64,000 nt of DNA, from positions 1 to 64,000 of the forward strand of contig PNNB01000061.1 in the NCBI GenBank assembly GCA_013823985.1. Direction: 5' to 3'. The notes under the pieces were generated by a model. The model was not told the origin of the DNA and did no database searches. It saw nothing but the letters and a program-made list of their open reading frames with translations. Of this stretch, positions 28,335 to 38,703 are shown in pieces (the first letter of the stretch is position 1; the number at the start of each line of letters is the position of its first letter). A program made the position numbers and the translations under genes. The stretch is from Sphingopyxis sp. (lineage in GTDB: Bacteria; Pseudomonadota; Alphaproteobacteria; Sphingomonadales; Sphingomonadaceae).

Positions 28335-31300
28335 TTGAAAAACTTCTCGATGCGTCGATCCGCTTCCGCTGGGGCGTGGTCATTTTGACATTGATCGTCT
28401 CCGCTTATGGTGTCATCCAGCTCCTGAAGCTCCCGATCGACGCCGTCCCGGATATCACCAACAAGCAGGTGCAAATCAATACTGTCGCGCCCAACCTCGG
28501 TCCGCTCGACATGGAACGGCTTGTCACATTCCCTGTCGAAACGGCAATGGCGGGGATCCCCGGGCTGGAAAGTTCGCGTTCGATCTCACGCAACGGGTTC
28601 AGCCAGGTCACAGTGGTGTTCGAGGATCACACCGATCTCTATTTTGCGCGCCAGCAGGTGGCCGAACGGCTTAATCAGGCCAAGGGCACGCTGCCTGCCG
28701 GCGTTGAGCCCTCGATGGGGCCGGTCTCGACCGGGCTCGGTGAAGTGTTGATGTATGTCGTCGATTTCGCTCCCGCCGGGACCAAGGCCAATCCCAAGGT
28801 CGCCGGCAAGCCCGGACCTCAGCCAGACGGTTCGTACATGACGCCTGCCGGCGAAATGCTGACCGATGATGTGGCAAAGGAAGGTTACCTCCGATCAGTC
28901 CAGGACTGGGTGATCCGGCCGCAGCTCAAGACGGTATCGGGCGTGGCGGGCATCGATTCCATCGGCGGCTACGAAAAGCAGTTCGTCGTCCAGCCCGATG
29001 TCGCGAAGATGTCCACTTACGGCATTTCGTTCACAGAATTGGCGGATGCGCTCGAACGGGCCAATGTTTCCGTGGGTGCCAACTTCGTCGAACGCGGCGG
29101 CGAGGCTTTCCTCGTCCGCGCCGATGGCCGGATTCGCACGCTCGACGAGATTGCGCGCGCTGCGATCGATACCCGCGGCGGCGTACCGGTCATGGTTCGC
29201 GATGTCGCGACGGTCAGGATTGGTGGCGATCTGCGGACCGGAGCGGCGACCAAGAACGGCAAGGAGGTCGTGGTCGGCACCGCATTGATGCTCGCGGGCG
29301 GCAACAGCCGCATCGTGGCAGCCGCCGTAGCTGAAAAGCTCGACAGCGTGGGCAAATCCCTTCCCCCCGGCATAACGGTGAAGACGGTTCTCGATCGATC
29401 GGAACTGGTTGATGCCACGATCGGCACGGTTGAAAAAAACCTCACCGAAGGTGCCTTGCTGGTCGCGGCAGTGCTGTTCTGGCTGCTCGGCAACTTCCGC
29501 GCGGCGATTATCGCGACGCTGGTCATCCCGATCTCGTTCCTCGTGATGGGCACGGGGATGAACATCACCGGCACCTCCGGCAATCTGATGAGTCTCGGTG
29601 CGCTCGATTTCGGGCTGATCGTCGATGGCTCGATCATCATCATCGAGAATTGCCTGCAACGGATGTCGCACCGACAGCACCAGCTCGGACGCGTGCTGAA
29701 CTTGAACGAGCGATTGCACGAGGTGTTCGAGGCCTCACGCGAGATGGTCAAGCCGACGCTCTATGGCCAGGCGATCATCTTCCTCGTGTTCGTTCCGCTG
29801 CTGACCTTCACTGGGGTAGAAGGCAAAACCTTCTCACCAATGGCGATCACGGTCATGCTGGCGCTGGCCGGTGCCTTCGTCGCATCGCTGACCTTCGTTC
29901 CGGCGATGGTCGCGCTGCTAATCCGCGGCGAGGTTGCCGAAAAGGAAGTCAAGGCAGTCGCCTGGGTCAAGGAACGCTACGAGCCCGTGCTGAAGCGGGT
30001 CATAGCGCGCCCCTGGCCATGGATCGGCGCTGGCGGGGGCACTTTTGCTGCCGCTATCCTTGTCTTCATGATGCTCGGAAGCGAGTTCCTGCCAGTTCTC
30101 GGCGAAGGCAATCTCGCGATGCAGGCGCTCCGCATCCCTTCGACTTCGCTGGCCAAATCGACCGAGATGCAGCGGCAGGTCGAGGCGACCGTCGCCAAGC
30201 TCCCCGAAGTGGCATTCGTCTATTCCAAGACGGGTACGGCCGAGGTGGCGAGCGACCCGATGCCGCCCAACGCGTCGGATACCTTCATCATCCTGAAACC
30301 AAAAGATGACTGGCCGGACGGCGTCGAGACCAAAGACGATGTGATCGAGCGCATCGAAAAGCAGCTGGAACCGCTGGTCGGCAATGCGGTCGAGATCAGC
30401 CAGCCTATCCAGTTGCGCTTCAACGAACTGATCGCCGGTGTGCGTGGTGACATCGCCATCAAAGTCTATGGCGACGACCTCGAGGCAATGGGCAAGACGG
30501 CCCAGCAGATCGCCGCGGTGCTCAACACGGTCAAAGGGGCAGCGGACGTCAAGGTCGAACAAACCGCTGGATTTCCTGTGCTCGATGTCCAGTTCGACCG
30601 TGATGCCATCTCGCGTTACGGGCTAAGCCTTCAGGACGTCAGCGACACCGTGGCTGCCGCAATGGGTGGGCGCGAGGCCGGTATCGTTTTTGAAGGCGAC
30701 CGGCGTTATGACATCGTTGTACGGCTCGACAACCTTACCCGCAACGATCTCGACGCCGTTGGTGCCCTGCCGGTCATGTTGCCGGGTGAAGATACGCATC
30801 GTGCGTCGGTGCCGCTTCGCGAAGTTGCCCGCTTCAACTTCTCCGAGGGCCTTAACCAGGTGAGCCGCGAGAACGGCAAGCGTCGCGTCGTCGTCCAGGC
30901 CAATGTCCGTGGCAACGATCTCGGCTCGTTCGTTGCCGAAGCCCAAGAGAAGGTGAACGCCCAAGTCAAATTGCCAACCGGCAGCTTCATCGAATGGGGC
31001 GGGCAATTCAAGAACCTGCAAGCCGCATCGCAGACGCTGTCGTTGGTCATCCCGATCATCTTCGCCGCCATCTTTGGTATCCTGTTCATGGCATTGGGCG
31101 GTGTCAGGCAGTCAATCGCGGTCTATTCGGCGATCCCCTTGGCTCTCGCCGGGGGTGTGTTCTCGCTGCTGCTTACGGGCCTACCTTTCTCGGTATCGGC
31201 AGCTGTCGGCTTTATCGTGCTGTCAGGCGTGACGGTGCTCAACGGCCTCGTCGTGATGACAAGCATCAATCAGCGATTGGACGCGGGTAAGCCGGTCGAT

Positions 31301-31585
31301 GAAGCGATTGCAGATGGCACGATGGAACGTGTGCGCGCGGTGCTCATGACCGGAATCGTTCCCGCCATCGGTTTTGTACCGATGGCGATCGCCACCGGAA
31401 CCGGCGCCGAAGTGCAGAAGCCTCTCGCAATCGTCGTGATTGGCGGATTGATCACGTCGACGTTGCTCACACTCTTTGTGCTTCCGGCAATCAGCCACCT
31501 GTTGCTGCGCGGCCGCCACAAGAAGCACGTCGCCGGCGATTACAGCGACGTCACAGTGCTCGGTGAGCCCATCGTGGATAAATGA
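28331..31585 (+). CDS. czcA: CzcA, heavy-metal RND efflux pump (second copy)
   Basis: A 1084-residue HME-RND pump beginning MIEKLLDASIRFRWGVVILT. The helix-4 motif [15 protein letters not shown] keeps the two aspartates and the glutamate of divalent-metal pumps. Compared with the first copy it has an insertion of about 30 residues in the first periplasmic loop, at about residues 155-190 (KVAGKPGPQPDGSY). With the differing CzcB this indicates another subfamily with possibly different metal preference. It overlaps its neighbours by four bases on each side. Confidence 0.93.
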   Translation: MIEKLLDASIRFRWGVVILTLIVSAYGVIQLLKLPIDAVPDITNKQVQINTVAPNLGPLDMERLVTFPVETAMAGIPGLESSRSISRNGFSQVTVVFEDHTDLYFARQQVAERLNQAKGTLPAGVEPSMGPVSTGLGEVLMYVVDFAPAGTKANPKVAGKPGPQPDGSYMTPAGEMLTDDVAKEGYLRSVQDWVIRPQLKTVSGVAGIDSIGGYEKQFVVQPDVAKMSTYGISFTELADALERANVSVGANFVERGGEAFLVRADGRIRTLDEIARAAIDTRGGVPVMVRDVATVRIGGDLRTGAATKNGKEVVVGTALMLAGGNSRIVAAAVAEKLDSVGKSLPPGITVKTVLDRSELVDATIGTVEKNLTEGALLVAAVLFWLLGNFRAAIIATLVIPISFLVMGTGMNITGTSGNLMSLGALDFGLIVDGSIIIIENCLQRMSHRQHQLGRVLNLNERLHEVFEASREMVKPTLYGQAIIFLVFVPLLTFTGVEGKTFSPMAITVMLALAGAFVASLTFVPAMVALLIRGEVAEKEVKAVAWVKERYEPVLKRVIARPWPWIGAGGGTFAAAILVFMMLGSEFLPVLGEGNLAMQALRIPSTSLAKSTEMQRQVEATVAKLPEVAFVYSKTGTAEVASDPMPPNASDTFIILKPKDDWPDGVETKDDVIERIEKQLEPLVGNAVEISQPIQLRFNELIAGVRGDIAIKVYGDDLEAMGKTAQQIAAVLNTVKGAADVKVEQTAGFPVLDVQFDRDAISRYGLSLQDVSDTVAAAMGGREAGIVFEGDRRYDIVVRLDNLTRNDLDAVGALPVMLPGEDTHRASVPLREVARFNFSEGLNQVSRENGKRRVVVQANVRGNDLGSFVAEAQEKVNAQVKLPTGSFIEWGGQFKNLQAASQTLSLVIPIIFAAIFGILFMALGGVRQSIAVYSAIPLALAGGVFSLLLTGLPFSVSAAVGFIVLSGVTVLNGLVVMTSINQRLDAGKPVDEAIADGTMERVRAVLMTGIVPAIGFVPMAIATGTGAEVQKPLAIVVIGGLITSTLLTLFVLPAISHLLLRGRHKKHVAGDYSDVTVLGEPIVDK

Positions 31586-31896
31586 GAGGAGTGAAGAGCA
31601 TGCAGCAGTCAACACAGCCTTCCCGGTCCATGCCCTGTCCGGCCTGTCGCATACCGCTCTCGATGTCGGAACGACAAGGAGTCGAAATCGATTTCTGCCC
31701 GCAATGCCGCGGAGTCTGGCTTGATCGTGGAGAGCTGGACAAGATCATCGAAAGGACGGAGCGCGCCGCACCAGCCACAATCGCCGGTACCGCTCTTCGC
31801 CCCGACAACGGCGAGCATTCCTATGGCGACCAGCGCCGATCGGGACATCATGGAAACAAACGTCGTAAAAGTTTCCTTGCTGAATTGTTCGACTGA
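31582..31896 (+). CDS. Zinc-ribbon (zf-TFIIB) protein
   Basis: A 104-residue protein with one treble-clef zinc ribbon: CPACRIPLSMSERQGVEIDF then CPQCRGVWLDRGELDKIIER, the standard zf-TFIIB domain in bacteria. The remainder is polar, His-containing (DNGEHSYGDQRRSGHHGNKR) and ends in FLAELFD. Function is unknown; it could sense cytoplasmic zinc. It overlaps the pump gene by four bases. Confidence 0.85.
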   Translation: MRGVKSMQQSTQPSRSMPCPACRIPLSMSERQGVEIDFCPQCRGVWLDRGELDKIIERTERAAPATIAGTALRPDNGEHSYGDQRRSGHHGNKRRKSFLAELFD

Positions 31897-31931
31897 TCTT
31901 GACGGCCAGGCAGCGGAGGAAGGGACAACAA

Positions 31932-32348
31932 ATGAACATTCGCCTCGCTTTGACATTCATCGCTTTTGCAACAGCCGGCGCGGCCAATGCCGAAGAGACG
32001 CCAGTTTCGCAGGCTTTGCCAGGGGTCTGGTCGTTAGGAGAGACAAAGAACTGTGACACGGGCCCGGCCTGGGTCTTTCTAGCCGACGGATATTACGCCG
32101 AAGTCAAGCTGCCCGATCAGGGACCATTTGCGACGGGCCTATGGAAGGACGAAGGCTCCGCGCTGGCCTACACCCACAGCCACATGCCCTTTCCTGATAT
32201 GATGACGCCAAACGAGATGAAGCGGCTGACTGTCGACGAGCGCGCCGCTGACAAGCTGGTGACGCGTAATTACCAAGGTGTTCCCCGGGTGTTTCACCGC
32301 TGTCCGTCAAGCGCACTTAAAGCCCCGTCCGGACAGGCGAAGCATTGA
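31932..32348 (+). CDS. Unknown secreted protein
   Basis: A 138-residue protein with a signal peptide (IRLALTFIAFATAGAANAEE) and a small globular mature domain with two cysteines (ETKNCDTGPAW and VFHRCPSS) that may pair. GGAGG about 15 bases and AGGGA about eight bases before the ATG at 31932 support the start. The family is not recognised, though the fold could be lipocalin-like from its strand pattern. It sits between the zinc-ribbon and P-type ATPase genes of the operon. Confidence 0.6.
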   Translation: MNIRLALTFIAFATAGAANAEETPVSQALPGVWSLGETKNCDTGPAWVFLADGYYAEVKLPDQGPFATGLWKDEGSALAYTHSHMPFPDMMTPNEMKRLTVDERAADKLVTRNYQGVPRVFHRCPSSALKAPSGQAKH

Positions 32349-32463
32349 GCATGGCGTCCCTTGTTCGAACAGCTTTGCGCCAGCGCGACGGCGAGACCGC
32401 CGATATGAAGGCCTGTGCCGACAGTCGGCAGCCGTTGGCCGCGGCCGATTTGTGACAAAGGAT

Positions 32464-34389
32464 ATGTCTGTGGAATCTTCTAAGAATGCGAATCGCGTCG
32501 CAAATGATCACGAGGGGCACGCCGGGAGCGAAGCGGAAGGTCGGAACGTGTTTCTGCTTGCCTGCGCGTGCGCGGCGCTCGCATATGGTGTCGCCTGGCT
32601 CCTGCCCAATTATGCCCGACTGGCTTTCGCGATAGGGGCGATCATTTCGGTTTTGCCCTTCGCGCAAAAAGCGGTTGCGAAGGGACGGCGGGGCTCTCCC
32701 TTCAGCATCGAAACCCTGGTTACCACTGCTGTTATCGGCGCACTTCCGATCGATGCCGGTGCCGAAGCGGTCGTCGTGGTCGCTTTGTTTTCGCTCGGCG
32801 AGTTGCTTGAAGGATTTGCGGCGGCCCGGGCGCGATCGGGACTGAGCGCGCTTGCCGAGCTGTTGCCTTCGACGGCCATAATCGAGCGCGAGGGAAAGCG
32901 CGTCGAAATACCGGTGTCGTCTCTGACCATCGGCATGACCGTCTTGATCGCCGGGGGCGATCGTATTCCGGCGGACGGGATCGTCATCGACGGACGCTCG
33001 GACATTAACGAGGCTGCGATAACCGGAGAATCGCGGCCTGTCGCCAAGGGGATCGACGACCAGGTCTTTGCCGGGAGTATCAACGGCGACGGCAATCTCA
33101 GGATTTCCGTCAATAAGGACGCCGCAAACAGCGTGGTGGCCCGAATCGGCAAGTTGGTCGAGGAAGCCCAGGAGAGCACCGCGCCGACCGCACGCTTTAT
33201 CGATAGCTTCAGTTCCTACTACACCCCGGCGGCGATCTTGATCGCAGCATTGGTGGCTTTGCTGCCGCCGCTGCTTGCTGGCGGCGACTGGGCAGTGTGG
33301 CTCTACCGAGCGCTGACTGTGCTCCTGATCGCTTGTCCGTGCGCACTGGTGTTGTCGACTCCAGCAGCGATCGCGACCGGGATCGCAACTGCCGCGCGCA
33401 ACGGCATATTGATCAAAAGCGGCGCAGCCCTCGAAGCGCTCGCGCGGATCAGGATTGCCGCATTTGACAAGACCGGTACAATCACCATGGGCCATCCCGT
33501 GGTCACGGATGTGGTTGGCGACGTGCTTTCCCTCGCCGCCGCCCTTGAAACCGGGCTAGCCCACCCGGTTGCCCGGGCCATCGTCGCCGAAGCCGAAAAG
33601 CGGGGCATTGCGGTTCCCGCAGCGACCGATGTTGCCATCCGTCAAGGCGAAGGTGTTGAAGGCATGGTTGGTACCCGCCGGGTGGAACTACTCAGCCCGC
33701 GCGCCACGGCGTCGCTCGAAGGCGCACAAGCTTCCAGCATCCAACAGCTGGAAAAGGAGGGCAAGACCGTCGCGGTGTTGGTCGTCGATAATGAGATACG
33801 CGGATATATCGCCTGCCGCGATGAACCCCGCGAGGATGCCGTCCCGGCAATCCGCGCGTTGACGGCCCTTGGCATCCGTGCACTGATGCTGAGCGGCGAC
33901 AATCAGCGGACCGCCAGCGCGGTTGCCGAACCTCTGGGTATCGAGGCCTTTGGCGAGCTTATGCCCGCCGACAAGCTCGAGCGCATCAACCAGCTTAAGG
34001 CACAACAGCCCATTCTGATGGTCGGCGACGGGGTCAACGATGCCCCGGCTCTCGCGATGGCGTCGCTCGGACTTGCCATGGGCGGTGGCACCGACGTCGC
34101 GATAGAAACAGCCGACATAGGGCTGCTGAAGGACCGGCTGACCGGCGTAGCTGATGCAATCCGCCTCGCGCGGAAAACGCGCCGGACAATCCTTGTCAAC
34201 ATAATCATCGCGGTCGGCCTCAAGCTCGTCTTTCTGGTGCTCGCCGTCTTCGGCATCACCAATTTGTGGACCGCCATCCTGGCCGACACGGGCGCGACAA
34301 TCCTTGTCACGGTAAACGCGCTGCTGCTCTTCTGGACGTTCCGAGCGACGCCCGAAGGCCGTGTAACCACGACAGAGAGGGTGCGATAA
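32464..34389 (+). CDS. zntA: ZntA/CadA-type P1B ATPase
   Basis: A 641-residue heavy-metal P-type ATPase that exports Zn, Cd or Pb from the cytoplasm using ATP. Visible motifs in order: AITGESRPV (actuator domain, near residue 188), the membrane metal site ACPCALVLSTP (near 292), the phosphorylated aspartate in FDKTGTITMGHP (near 335), the HP locus ETGLAHPVARAI, and VGDGVNDAP (near 522). There is no N-terminal CxxC metal domain, only a short His/Glu-containing tail. The ATG at 32464 has a ribosome site too close; a GTG at 32470 with AAAGGA seven bases upstream is an alternative. It ends in TAATG with the next gene. Confidence 0.92.
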   Translation: MSVESSKNANRVANDHEGHAGSEAEGRNVFLLACACAALAYGVAWLLPNYARLAFAIGAIISVLPFAQKAVAKGRRGSPFSIETLVTTAVIGALPIDAGAEAVVVVALFSLGELLEGFAAARARSGLSALAELLPSTAIIEREGKRVEIPVSSLTIGMTVLIAGGDRIPADGIVIDGRSDINEAAITGESRPVAKGIDDQVFAGSINGDGNLRISVNKDAANSVVARIGKLVEEAQESTAPTARFIDSFSSYYTPAAILIAALVALLPPLLAGGDWAVWLYRALTVLLIACPCALVLSTPAAIATGIATAARNGILIKSGAALEALARIRIAAFDKTGTITMGHPVVTDVVGDVLSLAAALETGLAHPVARAIVAEAEKRGIAVPAATDVAIRQGEGVEGMVGTRRVELLSPRATASLEGAQASSIQQLEKEGKTVAVLVVDNEIRGYIACRDEPREDAVPAIRALTALGIRALMLSGDNQRTASAVAEPLGIEAFGELMPADKLERINQLKAQQPILMVGDGVNDAPALAMASLGLAMGGGTDVAIETADIGLLKDRLTGVADAIRLARKTRRTILVNIIIAVGLKLVFLVLAVFGITNLWTAILADTGATILVTVNALLLFWTFRATPEGRVTTTERVR

Positions 34390-35315
34390 TGGGTGCTGGA
34401 CACAATCACGCAGACAGCGGGCATGGCACGCCTGGTCACAATCACGCTGCGGGGGCCAATGCCCGGAACCTTGCCATCGCGTTGGCGATTACCAGCACAT
34501 TCCTTGTCGCAGAACTTGTCGGCTCATTCGTTTTCAACAGCCTCGCGCTCCTGTCCGATGCGGCGCACATGTTCACCGATGCCGCAGCGCTCGCAATCGC
34601 GCTTGTCGCGATCAAAGTCGGTCAGCGGCCCGCCGACAAACAACGGACTTATGGTTATCGCCGGTTCGAGATACTCGCTGCGTCGTTCAACGCCTTGCTC
34701 CTCTTTGCGGTCGCTGGCTATGTGCTGTGGGAAGGCATTAATCGGCTGATTGACCCGGAGCCGGTGGCATCGCTCGGCATGCTTGTCGTGGCAACGTTCG
34801 GTCTGCTTGCCAATCTGGTCGCCATGCGCGTGCTCGTCGCTGGCAAGGACAGCAGTCTCAATGTCAAAGGTGCCTATCTTGAGGTCTGGGCCGACATGCT
34901 CGGCTCGCTCGGCGTTATCGCCGCAGCAGCCTTCATTTACCTGACCGGTGCCAACTGGGTCGATCCAATCGTTGCCATCGCCATCGGACTCTGGGTGCTT
35001 CCACGGACATGGTCACTCCTCCAGGATACAACGCACATCCTGTTGCAAGGCGTGCCAAGCGGGATGAATCTCGACGAGATTCGCCAGGCGGTCAACGACA
35101 TAGCAGGGGTCGATAGCACGCACGATCTTCACGTCTGGTCTGTTGCGGGCGATGATGCCAGCCTCACCGCACATGTCATACTAAAAGCGGATGCGGCGCC
35201 TTTCCAAACCCGCGTGGCGATCGCCCAGATGCTCGAAGACCGCTTTGGCATCCACCATTCGACGATCCAGGTCGAAGCAACCGCTTGCAATGACGAGGAA
35301 GCGTTGCATGCTTGA
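34389..35315 (+). CDS. czcD: CzcD-type CDF zinc/cadmium exporter
   Basis: A 308-residue CDF transporter. The start is His-rich (GAGHNHADSGHGTPGHNHAA). Helix 2 carries SDAAHMFTDAAAL and helix 5 EVWADMLGSLGV, giving the HxxxD and D/D tetrahedral metal site of CzcD/ZitB proteins. The C-terminal cytoplasmic domain (DSTHDLHVWSVAGDDASLTA and FGIHHSTIQVE) is complete. It is coupled to the ATPase gene by TAATG and closes the operon. Confidence 0.92.
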   Translation: MGAGHNHADSGHGTPGHNHAAGANARNLAIALAITSTFLVAELVGSFVFNSLALLSDAAHMFTDAAALAIALVAIKVGQRPADKQRTYGYRRFEILAASFNALLLFAVAGYVLWEGINRLIDPEPVASLGMLVVATFGLLANLVAMRVLVAGKDSSLNVKGAYLEVWADMLGSLGVIAAAAFIYLTGANWVDPIVAIAIGLWVLPRTWSLLQDTTHILLQGVPSGMNLDEIRQAVNDIAGVDSTHDLHVWSVAGDDASLTAHVILKADAAPFQTRVAIAQMLEDRFGIHHSTIQVEATACNDEEALHA

Positions 35316-35634
35316 CCTTCTCCCAACGAACCGGCCCCTCAATCAAACCGTTGTCGGTTACAGCGGCAAGTCTACGCATAGATGCCCCCAATATCTGTTC
35401 GACAGCGCGACCCTCTAATAATCGTTGATCGCAATTGAGTAATGTTTGACTCGCGAACGACCGCTGTGTTCGTTCGTAATCACCATGCAGATCCCGCTTT
35501 TGGAACGCAGTCCCTATTCCGATCTACTGACTGCTTGGATCTGAGATTGATTACTAGGTAAACCAACACTTGCATGTGCATTTGCCACTCAAGAGACCTA
35601 TCTTAAGCTACTCGTAATGGTGGTCGCCAGTGAC
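35316..35634. other. Convergent intergenic region between metal island and hut cluster
   Basis: No gene is seen. CGAACGA at 35454-35460 and its complement TCGTTCG at 35470-35476 form a seven-base-pair hairpin that could end transcription from one or both convergent operons. AACCG at 35346-35350 and CGGTT at 35355-35359 form a smaller one. It marks the change from metal genes to histidine catabolism; no attachment-site repeat was found. Confidence 0.4.
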
Positions 35635-36204
35635 TCAAAAGCGGCGCGGTAGTTCGAAAAGTTCAGCGACGATTAGCGGTTGATAGAAATGCAGTTCCCT
35701 TCCGTTGGCATTGGTGAACAACATTGCATCGTCCGCATCCAACGCGAACGATCTGCCATCGATCTCAACCGCCATCGAACGTTGAGCCAACAGCAAGAGT
35801 TGCTGGGCATCGCTTGGACGTGCTGTCATCCAGCGTTCCAGCCGTGCCTCGATGCATCCGCGCCGGGTCATGATGTTTAGAACAGAGCATGGCCCACCTT
35901 CGGGTCGTGCTGCAACATCCTCTTCTCCGGCAAAGACAATCGCCGGTGCTCCTACTTCAAGCTGCCGTTCGCGGCCACCGATCAGCAGCGTGATCTGGCC
36001 GCGTAGCAGCACCAGAGCGCGGTCGATGCCTGGCCATGTCGAAAAAGAGCCTTCTACCGCGATCGTCGCAATGCTTGCTCGCCACAAGAAATTATCGTCG
36101 TCCGCTTCGTCAGGCAAAACAGCAATGACGTTCGTTGCGCCACCACCGTTCCGCCAGTCGCGGGGTGCCCGACTCCCGGCGGAAAGTTTCCGGAAATCGC
36201 TCAC
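35635..36204 (-). CDS. hutD: HutD-family protein
   Basis: A 189-residue double-cupin-like protein. [14 protein letters not shown] near the start and [20 protein letters not shown] are typical HutD segments. HutD occurs in hut operons of many proteobacteria; its job is not settled, but it has been proposed to limit pathway flux, perhaps by binding formylglutamate. The GTG at 36204 overlaps the hutU stop in GTGA and is preferred to a longer reading. It is the last gene of the hutI-H-G-U-D operon. Confidence 0.87.
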   Translation of the reverse strand: MSDFRKLSAGSRAPRDWRNGGGATNVIAVLPDEADDDNFLWRASIATIAVEGSFSTWPGIDRALVLLRGQITLLIGGRERQLEVGAPAIVFAGEEDVAARPEGGPCSVLNIMTRRGCIEARLERWMTARPSDAQQLLLLAQRSMAVEIDGRSFALDADDAMLFTNANGRELHFYQPLIVAELFELPRRF

Positions 36205-37868
36205 CCCGTGATGGCAGGCAGGTCGAGTCCCTTTTCGCGAGCGCAATTTAGAGCGATGTCATAGCCCGCATCGGCGTGCCGCATAACGCCGGTGGCAGGA
36301 TCATTCCAAAGCACGCGTTCAAGCCGCGCTGCGGCTTCGGGGGTTCCATCTGCGACAATGACCATACCACTATGCTGCGAATAGCCCATGCCGACACCGC
36401 CGCCATGGTGCAGCGATACCCAAGTCGCTCCGCTCGCTGTGTTGAGCAGAGCGTTGAGCAACGGCCAGTCGCTGACTGCATCGCTGCCGTCGCGCATCGC
36501 TTCAGTCTCACGATTTGGTGAGGCGACTGAACCCGAATCGAGGTGATCCCGGCCAATCACGACGGGACCCTTGAGTTCGCCATTGGCGACCATCTCGTTG
36601 AAGGCGAGCCCCAGGCGGTGTCTGTCACCCAACCCCACCCAGCATATGCGCGCGGGAAGCCCCTGAAACTGTATCTTCTCACGCGCCATGTCGAGCCACC
36701 GGTGAAGATTTGCATCGTTGGGCAGCAGTTCTTTTACTTTCGCATCGGTCTTGTAAATGTCCTCGGGATCACCCGATAGCGCGACCCAGCGGAATGGTCC
36801 AACGCCGCGACAAAAGAGCGGGCGAATATAGGCAGGGACAAAGCCCGGGAAATCGAAGGCATGGGTGACCCCCTCGTCTTTCGCCATCTGGCGGATGTTA
36901 TTGCCATAATCGGTCGTCGGGACGCCCGCAGCCTGAAAATCCAGCATCGTGCGGACATGCACGGCCATTGAGGCCTTAGCTGCCTTCGCCACCGTTTCAG
37001 GATCGCGCTCGCGCCGCTCCATCCACTGGGCGACGGTCCACTCGGCTGGCAGATAGCCGTTCACGGGATCATGCGCGCTGGTCTGATCGGTCAGCAAGTC
37101 GGGGCGGATACCGCGCCGGAACATCTCGGGCAAGATTTCTGCGGCATTGCCGAGAAGGCCGACCGACACCGGCTTCTTGTCGGCGCAGCTTTTCTCGATG
37201 ATCGCCATGGCCTCCTCGATTGTATCGGCCGCAACATCCAGATAGCCTGTCCGCAGGCGCATCTCGATGCGGCTCGGCTGACACTCGACGGCAAGGCACG
37301 AGGCGCCCGCCATTACCGCGGCGAGTGGCTGGGCGCCGCCCATGCCGCCGAGGCCGGCAGTAAGCAGCCATTTACCCGACAGATCGCCGTTATAATGCTG
37401 GCGCCCCATCTCGGCGAATGTTTCGTAGGTTCCCTGGACGATCCCCTGAGTACCGATATAAATCCAAGAACCGGCGGTCATCTGACCGTACATGGCAAGG
37501 CCGCGCTTATCGAGTTCGTTAAAATGTTCCCACGTCGCCCAGTGCGGCACAAGGTTGGAATTGGCGATGAGCACGCGCGGCGCGTCTTCGTGCGTGCGAA
37601 ACACGCCCACCGGCTTGCCCGACTGAACAAGCAAGGTCTCATTCGCTTCCAGCCGTCGTAACGTGTCGACGATTTTGTCATAGCTTTCCCAGTCACGCGC
37701 GGCACGGCCAATGCCGCCGTAGACGACCAGTTCTTCGGGCCGTTCGGCAACGTCGGGATGGAGGTTATTCATCAGCATGCGAAGCGGGGCTTCGGTTAGC
37801 CAACTCTTGGCCGATAATTCGGTGCCGGTGGGCGCCATGATGGTGCGGCTATTGTCGAAACGGGTCAT
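36201..37868 (-). CDS. hutU: Urocanate hydratase
   Basis: Catalyses the second step of histidine degradation, adding water to urocanate to give imidazolonepropionate with NAD as bound cofactor. The 555-residue length is exactly typical. Recognisable segments are [20 protein letters not shown] (NAD-binding), [55 protein letters not shown] and [25 protein letters not shown] about ten bases before the ATG supports the start. It follows hutG by 19 bases. Confidence 0.97.
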   Translation of the reverse strand: MTRFDNSRTIMAPTGTELSAKSWLTEAPLRMLMNNLHPDVAERPEELVVYGGIGRAARDWESYDKIVDTLRRLEANETLLVQSGKPVGVFRTHEDAPRVLIANSNLVPHWATWEHFNELDKRGLAMYGQMTAGSWIYIGTQGIVQGTYETFAEMGRQHYNGDLSGKWLLTAGLGGMGGAQPLAAVMAGASCLAVECQPSRIEMRLRTGYLDVAADTIEEAMAIIEKSCADKKPVSVGLLGNAAEILPEMFRRGIRPDLLTDQTSAHDPVNGYLPAEWTVAQWMERRERDPETVAKAAKASMAVHVRTMLDFQAAGVPTTDYGNNIRQMAKDEGVTHAFDFPGFVPAYIRPLFCRGVGPFRWVALSGDPEDIYKTDAKVKELLPNDANLHRWLDMAREKIQFQGLPARICWVGLGDRHRLGLAFNEMVANGELKGPVVIGRDHLDSGSVASPNRETEAMRDGSDAVSDWPLLNALLNTASGATWVSLHHGGGVGMGYSQHSGMVIVADGTPEAAARLERVLWNDPATGVMRHADAGYDIALNCAREKGLDLPAITG

Positions 37869-37887
37869 GATTGTGGTTCCTTAAAAA

Positions 37888-38703
37888 TCAAGAAGTCGCA
37901 AAAGCGATGCACGCCGCGAGTATATCGCGCAGAATGGGCGTGATATCACTGGTGCGCGCCTTGTCTAACGGCTGCGGCCAGTTGGCTTCGTCGACTGCAG
38001 CGGGTTCTTTGAGATAGCTGCGCATCGCGAGTTCCATCTGGATCGCGTGTACGCCGGTTTCGGGGCGGCCATAGTTGCGTGTGGTCCAGCCGCCCTTGAA
38101 CCGGCCGTTGATAACCAACGACCAGTTCTGCGCGTCATGACCGGTTACGGCATTAACGATGTCATTAGTCAAATCAGGCGCGCAGGCCTGTCCGTCGTTG
38201 GTGCCGATGTTGAAATGCGGCAGCTCACCATCGAACAGGCGCGGGACAGTGCTGCGGATCGAATGCGCGTCATAGACGACGACGCGACGGTGGATCGTTC
38301 TCAACCGCGCAATCTCGGATTCGATCGCGGCGTGATAGGGGTCGAACCACAGCGAACGGCGCCGCGCGATCTCGGCGTGATCGGGCGTTGCATCGCGGTA
38401 GAGCGGTTCCCCATCGAAGGTCGTCGTCGGGCAGAGCTCGGTCGTCGCCTGTCCGGGGTAGAGCGACTTCCCAGACGGGTCGCGATTGACGTCAATCACG
38501 CTACGCGAAATAGCGGTGCGGATTGTCGTCGCGCAAAGCTCAGTCGCGAAATCATAGAGTTGATCGACCCACCAATCGGTATCACGCCGCGCGCTCCACT
38601 GTGAACGGAAAGCGCCGCCTGTATCGGCAAGATCGGTCCCGGTGTGCGGAAATGCCACCACCAGCGGAGCTTCACCGCGTCGAATATCGAGCCAGCTTGT
38701 CAT
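37888..38703 (-). CDS. hutG: N-formylglutamate deformylase
   Basis: A 271-residue zinc-dependent amidohydrolase that splits N-formylglutamate into glutamate and formate, the last step of the five-step pathway. [14 protein letters not shown] contains the first metal histidine; [33 protein letters not shown] and [13 protein letters not shown] are family motifs. It overlaps hutH by four bases. The presence of hutF in the window agrees with this route rather than the direct formamide-releasing one. Confidence 0.94.
   Translation of the reverse strand: MTSWLDIRRGEAPLVVAFPHTGTDLADTGGAFRSQWSARRDTDWWVDQLYDFATELCATTIRTAISRSVIDVNRDPSGKSLYPGQATTELCPTTTFDGEPLYRDATPDHAEIARRRSLWFDPYHAAIESEIARLRTIHRRVVVYDAHSIRSTVPRLFDGELPHFNIGTNDGQACAPDLTNDIVNAVTGHDAQNWSLVINGRFKGGWTTRNYGRPETGVHAIQMELAMRSYLKEPAAVDEANWPQPLDKARTSDITPILRDILAACIAFATS

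Noticed and set aside
28895..29719. Minus-strand open frame of 274 codons
   Set aside because: It lies entirely inside the second czcA on the opposite strand.
32317..33495. Minus-strand open frame of 392 codons
   Set aside because: It is antisense to the ZntA-type ATPase, whose catalytic motifs are all present.
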